A model generated the notes under the pieces. That model searched no databases, had not been told where the DNA came from, and worked only from the letters and a program-made list of their open reading frames with translations. Both the position numbers and the translations under genes were made by a program. 22,150 nt of DNA from JADFOB01 sp964651325 (GTDB lineage Bacteria > Planctomycetota > Phycisphaerae > UBA1845): assembly GCA_964651325.1 (NCBI GenBank), contig CAZYXP010000043.1, positions 1 through 22,150 on the forward strand, written 5' to 3'. Below, in pieces: positions 7,651 to 16,156 of the stretch (positions are counted from its first letter, which is position 1; the number at the start of each line of letters is the position of its first letter).

Positions 7651-8265
7651 CTACGGCTGAAGCGCGGCATCGACAAACGCGGTGATCGAGTCGTGGCGCT
7701 TGTGGCACTCGCCCAGCATTGTCGATATTTCTTGCTTCAGCTCTTTGGCCCTGGCCGCATCGGCCAGTTCGGGCAGATTGACCCAAACGCTGTACGCCGC
7801 GGCTCGGGCGGTGGCTTCGGCCAGTACCGCGCTGACGCCCAGATCGCTTCGCAGGTATCGGCTCGATCGATTCTTGAATTCGTCGAGGATTTCCAACGAT
7901 TGTGAGGAAAGGGCGGCTATGTCCATGGGCACGGCGATCGCGGCCAGTACCGTTTCCTGGTAGGCCGCGGAGCTTTTCTCGAATTGATTGGCGGCCACGG
8001 TCATGGTCCGGTACGCGTCGGCATCGAGCAAAATCGAATCGCGAAGCCGTTCGTCAATGTGGCGCAGGTTGTCCAGGACCGCTTCTATCGCCGCTCGATC
8101 CGCCTCCGGTGTCTTGGCCTTGGCCGAGTACGCGATCACCATCCGGCCCATGGCGCAGGCCAAGGCGCCGGTCGATGCCGCCACCGCGCCGCCTCCAGGG
8201 GTCGGTGTGCGAGCGGCAATCGCGTTGAGAAAATCCTCGAACGATTGGCGTTTCAGCTCTTCCAT
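7651..8265 (-). CDS. Cyclodeaminase/cyclohydrolase (FTCD_C domain)
   Basis: The 204-residue protein is an all-helical stand-alone version of the C-terminal domain of formiminotransferase-cyclodeaminase, which converts 5-formimino-THF to 5,10-methenyl-THF and ammonia; some bacterial stand-alone versions are annotated as methenyl-THF cyclohydrolases. The signature TPTPGGGAVAASTGALACAM is at 20-39, followed by the acidic helix LLDADAYRTM at 79-88. The start at 8265 (ATG) is preferred to the longer frame because conservation starts at residue 7 (QSFEDFL) and it overlaps the end of the upstream gene by 13 nt, implying translational coupling; the longer start at 8331 would add residues encoded inside that gene. 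No formiminotransferase, histidine-degradation or other folate gene is adjacent, so the substrate is uncertain. Confidence 0.88.
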   Translation of the reverse strand: MEELKRQSFEDFLNAIAARTPTPGGGAVAASTGALACAMGRMVIAYSAKAKTPEADRAAIEAVLDNLRHIDERLRDSILLDADAYRTMTVAANQFEKSSAAYQETVLAAIAVPMDIAALSSQSLEILDEFKNRSSRYLRSDLGVSAVLAEATARAAAYSVWVNLPELADAARAKELKQEISTMLGECHKRHDSITAFVDAALQP

Positions 8266-8951
8266 ATCGGGTACGCTTCCAGAAGTTTTTGCAGAAGTCG
8301 CATCAGGGCGCCGGCGCAGGATTCCTGGCAAACTGATCTTACCGCGAGGTCGCTGGCGGCGCGTCGCAAGTCTTCAAACCGATCCAAATCATACCATGGA
8401 TCGAGATCCACGAGGTTGAGGTTCGCCTCCTTGGCTCTTTGGCGGGTCTGTTCGGCCACGCAATCGGCGCCCCAAGTGATGTTCGTGAGCAGTTCGGGGA
8501 GGCATCGCGATACGGCGAGCAAGTGGTAGCCGCCGTCATCGCAGGGGCCCATAGCAGCGTCGTGTTCCGAAAGCTTCCGCACGGCTGTTTCGATTCGATC
8601 GGGCAACAGCGTGGGGCTATCGGCGCCGAGGAGTACGATCGGGCTGCTGTCTTCGGCGAAGGCTTGTTTTGTGGCGCGCTCCAGGCGCCGACCCAGATCG
8701 CCTTCGCCTTGGGCGGAAACGCGCGTGACGTGTTTGGGTAGCATCGCGGCGACGTCTTGCGTGCGGTCGTCCGGCGAAACGACGCCCTCGACCGATGCCG
8801 AGGCGACCAGGCCGGCCAGTTCGCATGTGGCCTGCAGGGCGGCGGTGTGGAGTTCGGCCGCCTCCGCGTGGGTTAGCGGAGGCACCATACGCGTCTTGAC
8901 GCGTCCCGGTTCGGGGTATTTGGCAAAGATGAGAATCCGCGTTTGCTGCAT
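8253..8951 (-). CDS. DUF2064/TIGR04282 glycosyltransferase-like protein
   Basis: The 232-residue protein belongs to a family with a nucleotide-diphospho-sugar transferase fold and no settled reaction. The family opening ILIFAKYPEPGRVKTRM is at 6-22, resembling the nucleotide-binding start of GT-A enzymes, and the later block LLGADSPTLLPDRIETA plus MGPCDDGGYHLLAVSR gives the acidic GADSP and DDGGY motifs. The start at ATG 8949-8951 puts the first strand at residue 5; a longer frame from 8975 adds only MVAYTLAT. No ribosome site is obvious; TACACT lies 9 nt upstream. It is the first gene of the minus-strand cluster and overlaps the cyclodeaminase by 13 nt. In other genomes this family often sits beside glycosyltransferase or arsenosugar genes; no such neighbour is seen here. 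Confidence 0.85.
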   Translation of the reverse strand: MQQTRILIFAKYPEPGRVKTRMVPPLTHAEAAELHTAALQATCELAGLVASASVEGVVSPDDRTQDVAAMLPKHVTRVSAQGEGDLGRRLERATKQAFAEDSSPIVLLGADSPTLLPDRIETAVRKLSEHDAAMGPCDDGGYHLLAVSRCLPELLTNITWGADCVAEQTRQRAKEANLNLVDLDPWYDLDRFEDLRRAASDLAVRSVCQESCAGALMRLLQKLLEAYPIWKS

Positions 8952-8992
8952 GGTGGCAAGAGTGTATGCCACCAATCAGGGCGTGGGAACAC

Positions 8993-9018
8993 GGGCATGC
9001 AGTAGCTTGCCCATGCCC
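8993..9018. repeat. Inverted repeat GGGCATG/CATGCCC
   Basis: Seven-bp arms at 8993-8999 and 9012-9018 with a 12-nt loop containing AGTAGCTT. Confidence 0.55.
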
Positions 9019-9030
9019 TCCGCCGTGTGG

Positions 9031-9050
9031 CACAGCGGCCCTCCGCTGTG
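9031..9050. repeat. Inverted repeat CACAGCGG/CCGCTGTG
   Basis: Perfect 8-bp arms at 9031-9038 and 9043-9050 around CCCT. The loop differs from the CTGAA(A)G hairpin class. Confidence 0.65.
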
Positions 9051-9064
9051 TGCGGGCGACGATC

Positions 9065-9080
9065 CAGCCGAGGGCGGCTG
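9065..9080. repeat. Inverted repeat CAGCCG/CGGCTG followed by GGCTACACGG
   Basis: Six-bp arms around AGGG. The sequence after it (GGCTACACGG) resembles GGGTTACACG at about 22073, next to another GC-rich G-run. Confidence 0.55.
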
Positions 9081-9126
9081 GGCTACACGGTGCTCAACGA
9101 CGCGGGAAAACACGCGCGGCCGAGCG

Positions 9127-11157
9127 CTACGGACAGGTCGTGTTCGTGGGCATGGGGCTGTCGAGCCACGCATCCAGCATGCCGGCTCCGTTGAGCAGGT
9201 CGATGACGCGGAGGATGTCCTCCGGACCGGCGAGGCCGCTGTGATCGATGTCGCTGCTGTACAGGCCGTGCGGGGGCGGCGTGACGCCGTTGAGTCCGTC
9301 GATGATGGCCAGAATATCGGACGGCCCGGCCACCGCGTCTGCGTTGGCGTTGGCGGGATGGGAGATGAACGTCACATAGGATCCATCGCCGCTGTATTGG
9401 ATGGTCGTTACCGCTCCGGCGGTGATGGCGCGGAACAGCGTGATCTCATAGAGGCCGGCGCCGAGGTCCACGATGGTGTCGATGCCGTTGGCGCCTAGTA
9501 GCGGGTCCGTCGCCGTTTCACAGAGCTGGAGGCATGATTCCGCGCCGCTGGCGCCTAGGTCGATGAGGATCGGCTCGTCGATGGACCCGATGCCGAGTCG
9601 TGGCTGCTGGGCGCTTGGGGCATGCGGTTGGCGTGCGTCCACCGTGGCGTCCTGCGGATCGGAGGAGAGGATGGTCGCCGCGGGGCAGCCGGCGATGCAC
9701 GGTGTGCCAGCGCACGTGGTTTGGGGGCCAAGCCAGACGCCGGTGACCTCGCAATTGACCTGCTGCTGGTTTTCAACGCAAACTTCCCCGAAACAGCACG
9801 CGCCGCTGGGCTGCGGGCAGTTGACGCCGGCGCAGTTCGTGCCCACGCCGTGGAAGGCGCCGCCGCCGGCCGTGCATAGCATTTCGATCTGGTCGCTACA
9901 GCTTCCGTCAGTTGCACAGCATGCGCCCGCCACGCAGGGGCTGTTCGTGCAAACTGTGGCGTCGCCGAGGTAGGTGCCGCCATTGGTATCACATTGGAGC
10001 GGTGTTTGGTCGGACAGGCAGGTACCGAACGCGCAGCACGCGCCGGTTGGGCCGGGGCACGTGACGTCGGCACAGAGTTGACCTTCGAAGAAGGTGGCGT
10101 CTGGCCCGAAGTCCGCGCAAACGGTATCCAGCGTGTCGTCGAAACACGTACCTTGGGGATCGCAACAGGCGCCGGGGATGGGTGCAACGGGGCATTCGTA
10201 CGTGGCTTTGATGAACCAATCGCCGCTGGGCGTGCAAATGCCGAGGTTGGCAAACTGATTCCAGCCTGAAGGACAAAGACCGCCGAGGCAATCCAGCGCG
10301 AAAATCCAGTTTCCCGTCGGGGAGGAGAGACCGGTGTTATCGACGGCGGGATAGGCGTTTTGGGAAAAAGAATCCAGCGGCGGGTTGCATGGATCCGGTG
10401 GCGGCGCGTTGTGTGCGTCGATGCGCATGCCGATGCTGAAGGCGTTCGTGCCGGTTGAGTTGGTAATGACAATTTGGTTGGGGTCGCCTTGGTCGACGAC
10501 GAGTTGGACGTTTGTGCCGTGGGGTATGCCGTCGCCTGGCATGATGACCGGCGCGAGATCCTCCAACGAGTTGAACCGGGCGATTTCAAGGCTGTTGGCG
10601 CCCGTCCCGCCGGGCTCGCCCTCCCAGATGAACACGGTGTAATGGGTCGTCGTGGTCACCGCGGTGCCCTGTTGGGCGATGATGAAGTTGAGCTGGCGAA
10701 TGGTGATCGGAAACTGATCAGGCGGAATCTGATATTGAGCGGCGAAGATCTCGCCTTCTGCAAATCCTAGCTGAATGATGAACTGGCCGCCGTCGAAGTT
10801 GCCATCCGTGTGTGACACGACGGTCGGGCCGCCGCAACCGGCCGCGCTGACCGTTTGCGATGCCGAAGTGGCGTCATCCGGGGTTATCGGGCGGACGGGC
10901 CCGCCGCTTGGGCTAAGCAAGAGCGACAGCGTTTGGTCCACGCCCACGGGAATGGCTTGCTGTTGGCGAAGGGATAGGCCCGGTGACGTGTCGGTTTTGC
11001 GTGGATTGCTTTCTTGGATCGTTTGGTCCGCGGAAAGGCAAGCCTGCGTAAGGCCCCCGAAGATCAGAATCATCAAAGCAAGACGTGTCCGCGGCCGCGC
11101 GTTTTGTGTGCGACGCTCTCGCGCATGGCTTTCAAGTTTGTTTGAGCTTAGACGCAT
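9127..11157 (-). CDS. Secreted protein with four six-cysteine repeats and a dockerin-like C-terminus
   Basis: The 676-residue protein has a basic N-terminus and a hydrophobic signal segment at about 26-39; cleavage after LSA43 or lipidation at Cys40 are both possible. Residues about 105-320 look like a beta-rich domain. Four tandem repeats of about 40 residues then begin with GACC at 329, 372, 411 and 452; each has six cysteines in the same order (for example 331, 332, 338, 347, 362, 367), implying three disulfides per repeat and an extracellular site. A further beta-rich part (about 493-600) ends in ISHPANANAD, followed by two loops with PSDILAIIDGLNG and PEDILRVIDLLNG, resembling a dockerin-type calcium-binding pair. 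The ATG at 11157 is chosen because GGGAGG lies 7 nt upstream; an in-frame GTG at 11172 is less likely. It appears to be a single-gene unit. Function is unknown; surface adhesion or complex assembly is a guess. Confidence 0.82.
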   Translation of the reverse strand: MRLSSNKLESHARERRTQNARPRTRLALMILIFGGLTQACLSADQTIQESNPRKTDTSPGLSLRQQQAIPVGVDQTLSLLLSPSGGPVRPITPDDATSASQTVSAAGCGGPTVVSHTDGNFDGGQFIIQLGFAEGEIFAAQYQIPPDQFPITIRQLNFIIAQQGTAVTTTTHYTVFIWEGEPGGTGANSLEIARFNSLEDLAPVIMPGDGIPHGTNVQLVVDQGDPNQIVITNSTGTNAFSIGMRIDAHNAPPPDPCNPPLDSFSQNAYPAVDNTGLSSPTGNWIFALDCLGGLCPSGWNQFANLGICTPSGDWFIKATYECPVAPIPGACCDPQGTCFDDTLDTVCADFGPDATFFEGQLCADVTCPGPTGACCAFGTCLSDQTPLQCDTNGGTYLGDATVCTNSPCVAGACCATDGSCSDQIEMLCTAGGGAFHGVGTNCAGVNCPQPSGACCFGEVCVENQQQVNCEVTGVWLGPQTTCAGTPCIAGCPAATILSSDPQDATVDARQPHAPSAQQPRLGIGSIDEPILIDLGASGAESCLQLCETATDPLLGANGIDTIVDLGAGLYEITLFRAITAGAVTTIQYSGDGSYVTFISHPANANADAVAGPSDILAIIDGLNGVTPPPHGLYSSDIDHSGLAGPEDILRVIDLLNGAGMLDAWLDSPMPTNTTCP

Positions 11158-11530
11158 TGTTTGGCCTCCCACGCGATCGTTAGCCCGCCCAGGCAGTCCT
11201 ACAGGCAGACCATTACTCTTCCAGGATTCCTTCTCGGCTGGTTCATTTTATGCTCGGGCTAAAGCGTCGCTGAGCGGCGTTGCGCAAGCAGAAAGCGGAG
11301 CCTAGTCAGCTCAGTCATTCGGACTGCGCGGCCGTTAAACGGTATTCCCCAAAATCAACCACCGGCGAGCGTCTTACTTCCTCTGACGGACCGCCATCCC
11401 TGGTTTATCGTAGCCCCATAACCGGGTGAAATCAATGAGTTATCAAGACATCAAGAGAACACCCAAAGACATCAAATCACCAAGGGAGGACATGGGCAAT
11501 CGTCGTCTCGAACAGGCCTCGACCGCGAAG
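11158..11530. other. Gap between the TPR protein gene and the secreted-protein gene
   Basis: No gene supported. The right part carries an A-rich stretch with repeated AAGACATCAA. The sequence next to 11157 holds the ribosome site of the secreted-protein gene. I see no strong terminator for the large TPR gene whose stop is at 11531. Confidence 0.55.
11445..11490. repeat. AAGACATCAA direct repeat in a purine-rich tract
   Basis: AAGACATCAA occurs at 11445-11454 and again at 11466-11475, 21 nt apart, followed by CAAGGGAGGA. The 12 bases AAGACATCAAGA at 11445 recur at 21700-21711, there also followed by a GGGAGGA run. Confidence 0.6.
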
Positions 11531-14500
11531 TTATGGGTCGGTACTGTGCAGAACCGTTTTCTTTAGGGCTTCGTCGATCCCTTTGTTGAATTGGCCCGTG
11601 TCCGCGGTTTCGGCGATTTCCTTAGCGCGGGTCAGAGTGTTTCTGGCTTGCGAGAATTGGCCGTTGCGGCGGTAGGCCTCGCCGAGGTGGTAATAGGTTT
11701 CGATGGAGCCGGGATCGAGCCGGAGTGCTTGGTTTAGCTCGGCGATGGCGCTTTGGAATTCGCCGAGCCCGACATAGATCCAGCCGAGCGTGTCGAGCGT
11801 AAACTTGGATTCAAACAGCGTCGCGGCTCTGCGGGCGTAGGGCAAGGCTTGCGCGTGATCAGCAAACGCATCCGAGAGCAGAAACGCAAGATTGTTCAGC
11901 AAGACCCAGTTCCGGTCATCGAGCGATAGCGCTTGCTCGTACGCCTTTCGGGCGAGTTGGGGTTTGCCGGCTTTGTTGAAAATGTCGCCTTGCTCCTCGA
12001 GAAGCTGCACGCGTTGCAAGTCTGTCGTACTGGTGTCCAGCAGTTGTTGAACGAGGAGTTCCGCCTGATCCGTATCGCCTTGGCGGGCCATCAATCGGAC
12101 CAGGATGCGGTCGTTGGCTCGGGCGTCCTTGGCGTCCGGCGGGAATTGCTTGAATCGAGCGGCGGTGTCGGTGCTTGGCATGGCTTGAAGGATTTCTTCA
12201 ATGACGGTACCGGCGGCGCGGAAGTTGTTTCGCACCGCGAGGTCCATAGCGCGCCGAAAAGTGTCCACGGCCTGTTCCATCTTGCCCACAAGCACCAACA
12301 GCCGTCCATATCGAGCGAGCAACGTCGATGAGGCGTTGGCCACGTCGGCGTGCGTTTCGAAAAAGGCGGCGGCCTCTTGGACCTTGCCCAGCGCGAGCTG
12401 TGCATCCAAGACCGCCAGGATGGACGCGTTATCGTTGTGATTCAATTCGGCCACGCGCAGAAAATCGCGCAGGGCTCGCTCGTGGTCCTTCAAGGCAAAG
12501 GCGACTTTTCCGCGCAGCGCGTACCACCGGGCGGCCGGTTGGTCCAGCCGGCGGTTGATTTGCCCCGTGAGCAGACGATCGGCATCCTGGAATCGATTCT
12601 CGGCCAGGTAGGCATTGACCAGTTCGGCAATGACGATTTTCGAGTTGGGCGCGTCGGTGAACAATGATTCGAGTTCCTCGATCCACCGATCGTGCCGGCC
12701 GCTTTGAAAGTGGAGCGCGGCCAGCAGGAGCCGGGGGTTGAATTCGAGGGCGGTTGGATTGATTCTCTTGATGGTTTGCAGATCGGTGATGGCGGCGGGG
12801 ACTTGCCCCGTTGCGATATAGTGTTTTGCCCGATGAAACAGGGCCGACGTGTCTTCGGGCACGTTGGCCAGGTATTGCGAAAGCGAGGTGATGGCGGCCT
12901 CGATGTCGCCTGTTCGAGCGTAGATCTCGGATTGAAGCAGCGGCGCATTGCGATCTTGCGGATATTGAGAAAGCAAAGTGTCGAGTTCCTCTTGGGCTCG
13001 CGCAGGATCATTGACCGCCCGATCGAGCAGGCATTGAATCTTGGCGCCGAGGATGGCCGCGAGCTTGGTGGAATCGCCGGTGCGGGCTAGCGCCGCGGCG
13101 CTGGTCAGCCAGGGCAGTGCCTCCGCGGCGTCGCCGGCGTAGTTGAGATAGTATTCGCCCAGTGCGCGCGAGACCTCCAAAGTCGTCTTCAGGTCGGCCG
13201 CTTTGAGCAGCGCCTCTTCCGCTGCCTTCGGCTCGCCGATGTTGACGTAGTGGGAAGCGAGCAGAATGTGGGCGTCCGCCTGTTCGGCGGGCGAACTCTT
13301 CCCTTTGATGTAGGCTTGCACGAGCGCCAGCGCTTGCTCGGGGCGGTCGGTCGTGCGGTAATAGCTACTGACGGCAATGGTGAGCTGTTTGTCGCTGGGG
13401 GTCTTGGCTAGCAATTCGTCGTAGTAACGATCCGCTTGGTCCGTCAGCCCTTCCAGGGCGCACAAGGCCGCGAGCCGTCGCAAATTGAATTGATCCTCGG
13501 GATCTTCGGCGTAAAGCTCTTCGCGTCGCGCGATGGCGGCGCTGGGATCGGATTGTTCTTTTTGAAAGAGAAGCTCCGAGCGAACCCAAGGATCATTCGG
13601 AATGAGTCTTTGACAGTGGCGCAGGTGTTGGTTTAGTGCGTCGATGTCGCCGCGCTGCTTGGCCAGCTGCGCCAGACCTCGATGGGCGTTTCGTTGATTG
13701 GGATTGATGCGTAGGGCCCGCTCCAGCTGGGTCCGAGCCTCGTCGAATTGATTCAGCATGATCAGGCATTCGCCAAGGCGCGCCATGGATTGGGCGTCGG
13801 TGCCTTGGGCTTGGAGGGCGGCGCGAAACGCCGTGGCGGCCTGTTGCCAATCCTGGCGCAGCATGTGATCCATGCCGAGGATCGTTTGGCCGCCAGCGGC
13901 ATCGACATCGTACTTGGCGGCATCGTCGCGCGCTTCGGTGAGCACGGATTCATCCTTGAGCAGGAATCCGATTTGCAGCTTGAGACGGACCAGCCCGCGA
14001 TGGGCGGCGATTGTGGCCTTGCGGGCCTGGGGGGAGCCTTTTTCCAGGAAGAGTTGCTCGGCAAGCCTAAGCTGGACGAGCGCTTCGGACGTTTGCTCGC
14101 GTTGCAGGTGAAAGTCCATCAGATCGATCGCCCGCTGAAACGCGTCGGATTCTTCGTTGATAATGGCCAACACTCTGGCGTCTCGCTCCTCGTCGGACAG
14201 GCCGGGCTCGACCCAGACGGCCAGCGCTTTGATCTGATTGGACTCGGGATTGGCGGCCCGCGCGCGTTCGATAATCGAGGCGGCCTCGTCGGCGCGATCC
14301 CGCCGGACCAGCTCCGCCACGAGCGTGCCGGTCAGCCGGTAGTCGCCCGGTTCCTGACGGTGGGCATCTCGTAAGACATCAAGCGCGCCGCCGGTATCCC
14401 CATCAAGAACGCGCTCTTTGGCCTGGAGAATGGCCGCGGTGGCCGCGGATTCGACCAACCGGCCGGCTTGCCCGGCCTTGCCTTTGCGCTCGAGAATCGA

Positions 14501-16072
14501 CGCTTTGAGTTGCTTGGCTCCGACGAGATCGGGGTCGGCCAGCAGCATCGGATCGATGATCGAGAGGGCCAAGTCTAGGTTCCCGGTTTCCATGTTGGCG
14601 TTGGCGTAGAGCAGCCAGAACGCCGCGTCCTTGCCGCGTGTCATGCGGGCGGGTTCGACCACGGATTCGAGCACTTCGAGCGCCGCGCCGGGCTCGCGCA
14701 TCCTGAGATGCAGCTGCGCGAGGCGTTTGATCAATGCCCAATCGATGGGCGTCCGGCCTTCGGATCGTTGGCGGGCGGCTCGGAGCGCTTCCAGCGCAGC
14801 GCGATCTCGGCCTTGAGCGAGCCGTAGCTCACCTTCTTGCCCCAGTGCCGTCGGGTGGTTGGGTGCCTCACCTTTGGCATCGGAAAGATATTGCTCGGCC
14901 TTTTGCAGCCACGTATCCCGTTTGGCCGCATTCTCGGTCTCTTTCGCGAGCGCTACGGCCGCGCGTGAGGCCCGGATGTTCAATTGGAAAACGCTCAGGC
15001 GGTCTTTGGCAGCGCGAACCCCCTTGCGTGAGAAGGGTCGCGCCAGGCGTGCTTCGCAAATGTCGATGGTCTCTTCGTGGCGCCCCAGAAGCTTGTGGTA
15101 GAGAAAGGAGAGCTGCAAATAGGGGGCAAAGGAATCGGGGTCGGCGTCGATGGCATGCTTCAAGACGGATTCCGATCGGGCTAGGATGGCGTCGGCTTCT
15201 TCGTTCGGTCCGTTCTCGTCCACGCTTCTCGCCCATTTTTGCGACAGGTACACGGCATAGCCAACCTGCGCCTTGCGGCGTGGCTCGTCGTCGGTGCCTG
15301 CGAGCTTGATGCTTTCTTCAAAATAGGGTTCGGCGTCCGTGTACGGCTTGACCCGAGAATGGTAGCGGGCGAGCGCCAGCCGGATTTCGGAAGCCTCAGA
15401 TCCGGGTGACGCGAACTTGGTCGCCAGCTCTTCGAGCAAACTGAGGCCGTCGTCGATGCGCTTGGAAATCAGATAATGCGCAGCAAGGTCCAGCGCGTAC
15501 TCGACGTTGTCCGGGTCCAACCGGGTCGCCTGTTCCAATTGGGCTTCGCCTCGCTGTGGATTGGCTTCGTCTTGTGAACCGAGACGAGTGAGTGCCAATC
15601 CACCGGCATGATAGGCGAACGCGAGATCCAAATCCGCTTTTTCCACATCGGCTTGGATCATCGCCTCGGCCCCCGTTGAGATGGCGATCCAAACTTGCAC
15701 ATCGTTGTAGAGCCGCCCCAGCTCGAGTTCGAGCCCAAGCTCGCTCCGCCTCGCCTCGAGCAGGCCGGGATCTTTGAGCACCGCATCGCGCCAACACTGA
15801 AGCGCGCGGTTCATGCGCCCGGCGCTCAGCTCGACCGAGCCGCGCTGGACCAAGTACTGAGGGTCGCCGCTACGCTCCCAGGCCTTGTGGTAGAACAGCG
15901 AGGCCTGATCGAATTCCTGCGCCTCGGTGGCCGTGCGGGCCAGTTCCGCGAATCGCTGGGGATCCGTGCCTTGCAATTGAACCAGCATGACAATCGCCAA
16001 GCCGATCATCGCCATGGCGGTCAGCAGTGACAGAAGCAGGACCAGTTTCTTGTTCAGCCGTTTATTGGCCAT
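11531..16072 (-). CDS. Very large membrane-anchored TPR protein (PrsT-like)
   Basis: The 1513-residue protein has a short basic N-terminus and one membrane segment at about 10-32, so nearly all of it should lie outside the cytoplasmic membrane. The rest is a long array of TPR or TPR-like helical pairs, clear at for example RMNRALQCWRDAVLKDPGLL, QFDEARTQLERALRINPNQR and, near the end, EFQSAIAELNQALRLDPGSI. Such an architecture, next to an EpsI-like gene, matches TPR proteins of the exosortase/EPS system (PrsT type), which are usually about 900 residues; this one is much longer. The start ATG 16070-16072 has AAGGAT about 8 nt upstream. It follows the EpsI-like gene by 84 nt on the same strand, so an operon is likely. 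It probably scaffolds exopolysaccharide or protein-sorting partners, by inference from context. Confidence 0.8.
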   Translation of the reverse strand: MANKRLNKKLVLLLSLLTAMAMIGLAIVMLVQLQGTDPQRFAELARTATEAQEFDQASLFYHKAWERSGDPQYLVQRGSVELSAGRMNRALQCWRDAVLKDPGLLEARRSELGLELELGRLYNDVQVWIAISTGAEAMIQADVEKADLDLAFAYHAGGLALTRLGSQDEANPQRGEAQLEQATRLDPDNVEYALDLAAHYLISKRIDDGLSLLEELATKFASPGSEASEIRLALARYHSRVKPYTDAEPYFEESIKLAGTDDEPRRKAQVGYAVYLSQKWARSVDENGPNEEADAILARSESVLKHAIDADPDSFAPYLQLSFLYHKLLGRHEETIDICEARLARPFSRKGVRAAKDRLSVFQLNIRASRAAVALAKETENAAKRDTWLQKAEQYLSDAKGEAPNHPTALGQEGELRLAQGRDRAALEALRAARQRSEGRTPIDWALIKRLAQLHLRMREPGAALEVLESVVEPARMTRGKDAAFWLLYANANMETGNLDLALSIIDPMLLADPDLVGAKQLKASILERKGKAGQAGRLVESAATAAILQAKERVLDGDTGGALDVLRDAHRQEPGDYRLTGTLVAELVRRDRADEAASIIERARAANPESNQIKALAVWVEPGLSDEERDARVLAIINEESDAFQRAIDLMDFHLQREQTSEALVQLRLAEQLFLEKGSPQARKATIAAHRGLVRLKLQIGFLLKDESVLTEARDDAAKYDVDAAGGQTILGMDHMLRQDWQQAATAFRAALQAQGTDAQSMARLGECLIMLNQFDEARTQLERALRINPNQRNAHRGLAQLAKQRGDIDALNQHLRHCQRLIPNDPWVRSELLFQKEQSDPSAAIARREELYAEDPEDQFNLRRLAALCALEGLTDQADRYYDELLAKTPSDKQLTIAVSSYYRTTDRPEQALALVQAYIKGKSSPAEQADAHILLASHYVNIGEPKAAEEALLKAADLKTTLEVSRALGEYYLNYAGDAAEALPWLTSAAALARTGDSTKLAAILGAKIQCLLDRAVNDPARAQEELDTLLSQYPQDRNAPLLQSEIYARTGDIEAAITSLSQYLANVPEDTSALFHRAKHYIATGQVPAAITDLQTIKRINPTALEFNPRLLLAALHFQSGRHDRWIEELESLFTDAPNSKIVIAELVNAYLAENRFQDADRLLTGQINRRLDQPAARWYALRGKVAFALKDHERALRDFLRVAELNHNDNASILAVLDAQLALGKVQEAAAFFETHADVANASSTLLARYGRLLVLVGKMEQAVDTFRRAMDLAVRNNFRAAGTVIEEILQAMPSTDTAARFKQFPPDAKDARANDRILVRLMARQGDTDQAELLVQQLLDTSTTDLQRVQLLEEQGDIFNKAGKPQLARKAYEQALSLDDRNWVLLNNLAFLLSDAFADHAQALPYARRAATLFESKFTLDTLGWIYVGLGEFQSAIAELNQALRLDPGSIETYYHLGEAYRRNGQFSQARNTLTRAKEIAETADTGQFNKGIDEALKKTVLHSTDP

Positions 16073-16156
16073 CGGTTTATCCTTTTGCTTTTCAATGTGT
16101 CGGCCTTGCGGGCGTCGGAGCCGATCGCGGCCGCGCGCTTGCGGCCCGCCGCTCGG

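Larger units (their letters stand above)
8952..9126. other. Hairpin-bearing gap between convergently packed minus genes
   Basis: No gene. Three hairpins lie in about 90 bases (8993-9018, 9031-9050, 9065-9080). The strand order means this gap is the 3' side of the secreted-protein gene and the promoter side of the DUF2064 gene. Confidence 0.6.

Noticed and set aside
9127..9180. PEP-CTERM sorting tail on the secreted protein, as a substrate of the missing exosortase
   Set aside because: The C-terminus ends without a Pro-Glu-Pro motif, hydrophobic segment or basic tail.
9555..10589. 344-codon frame within the secreted-protein gene
   Set aside because: It lies in another frame of the same strand and is a low-complexity Ser/Pro/Arg shadow, while the main frame shows regular cysteine repeats.
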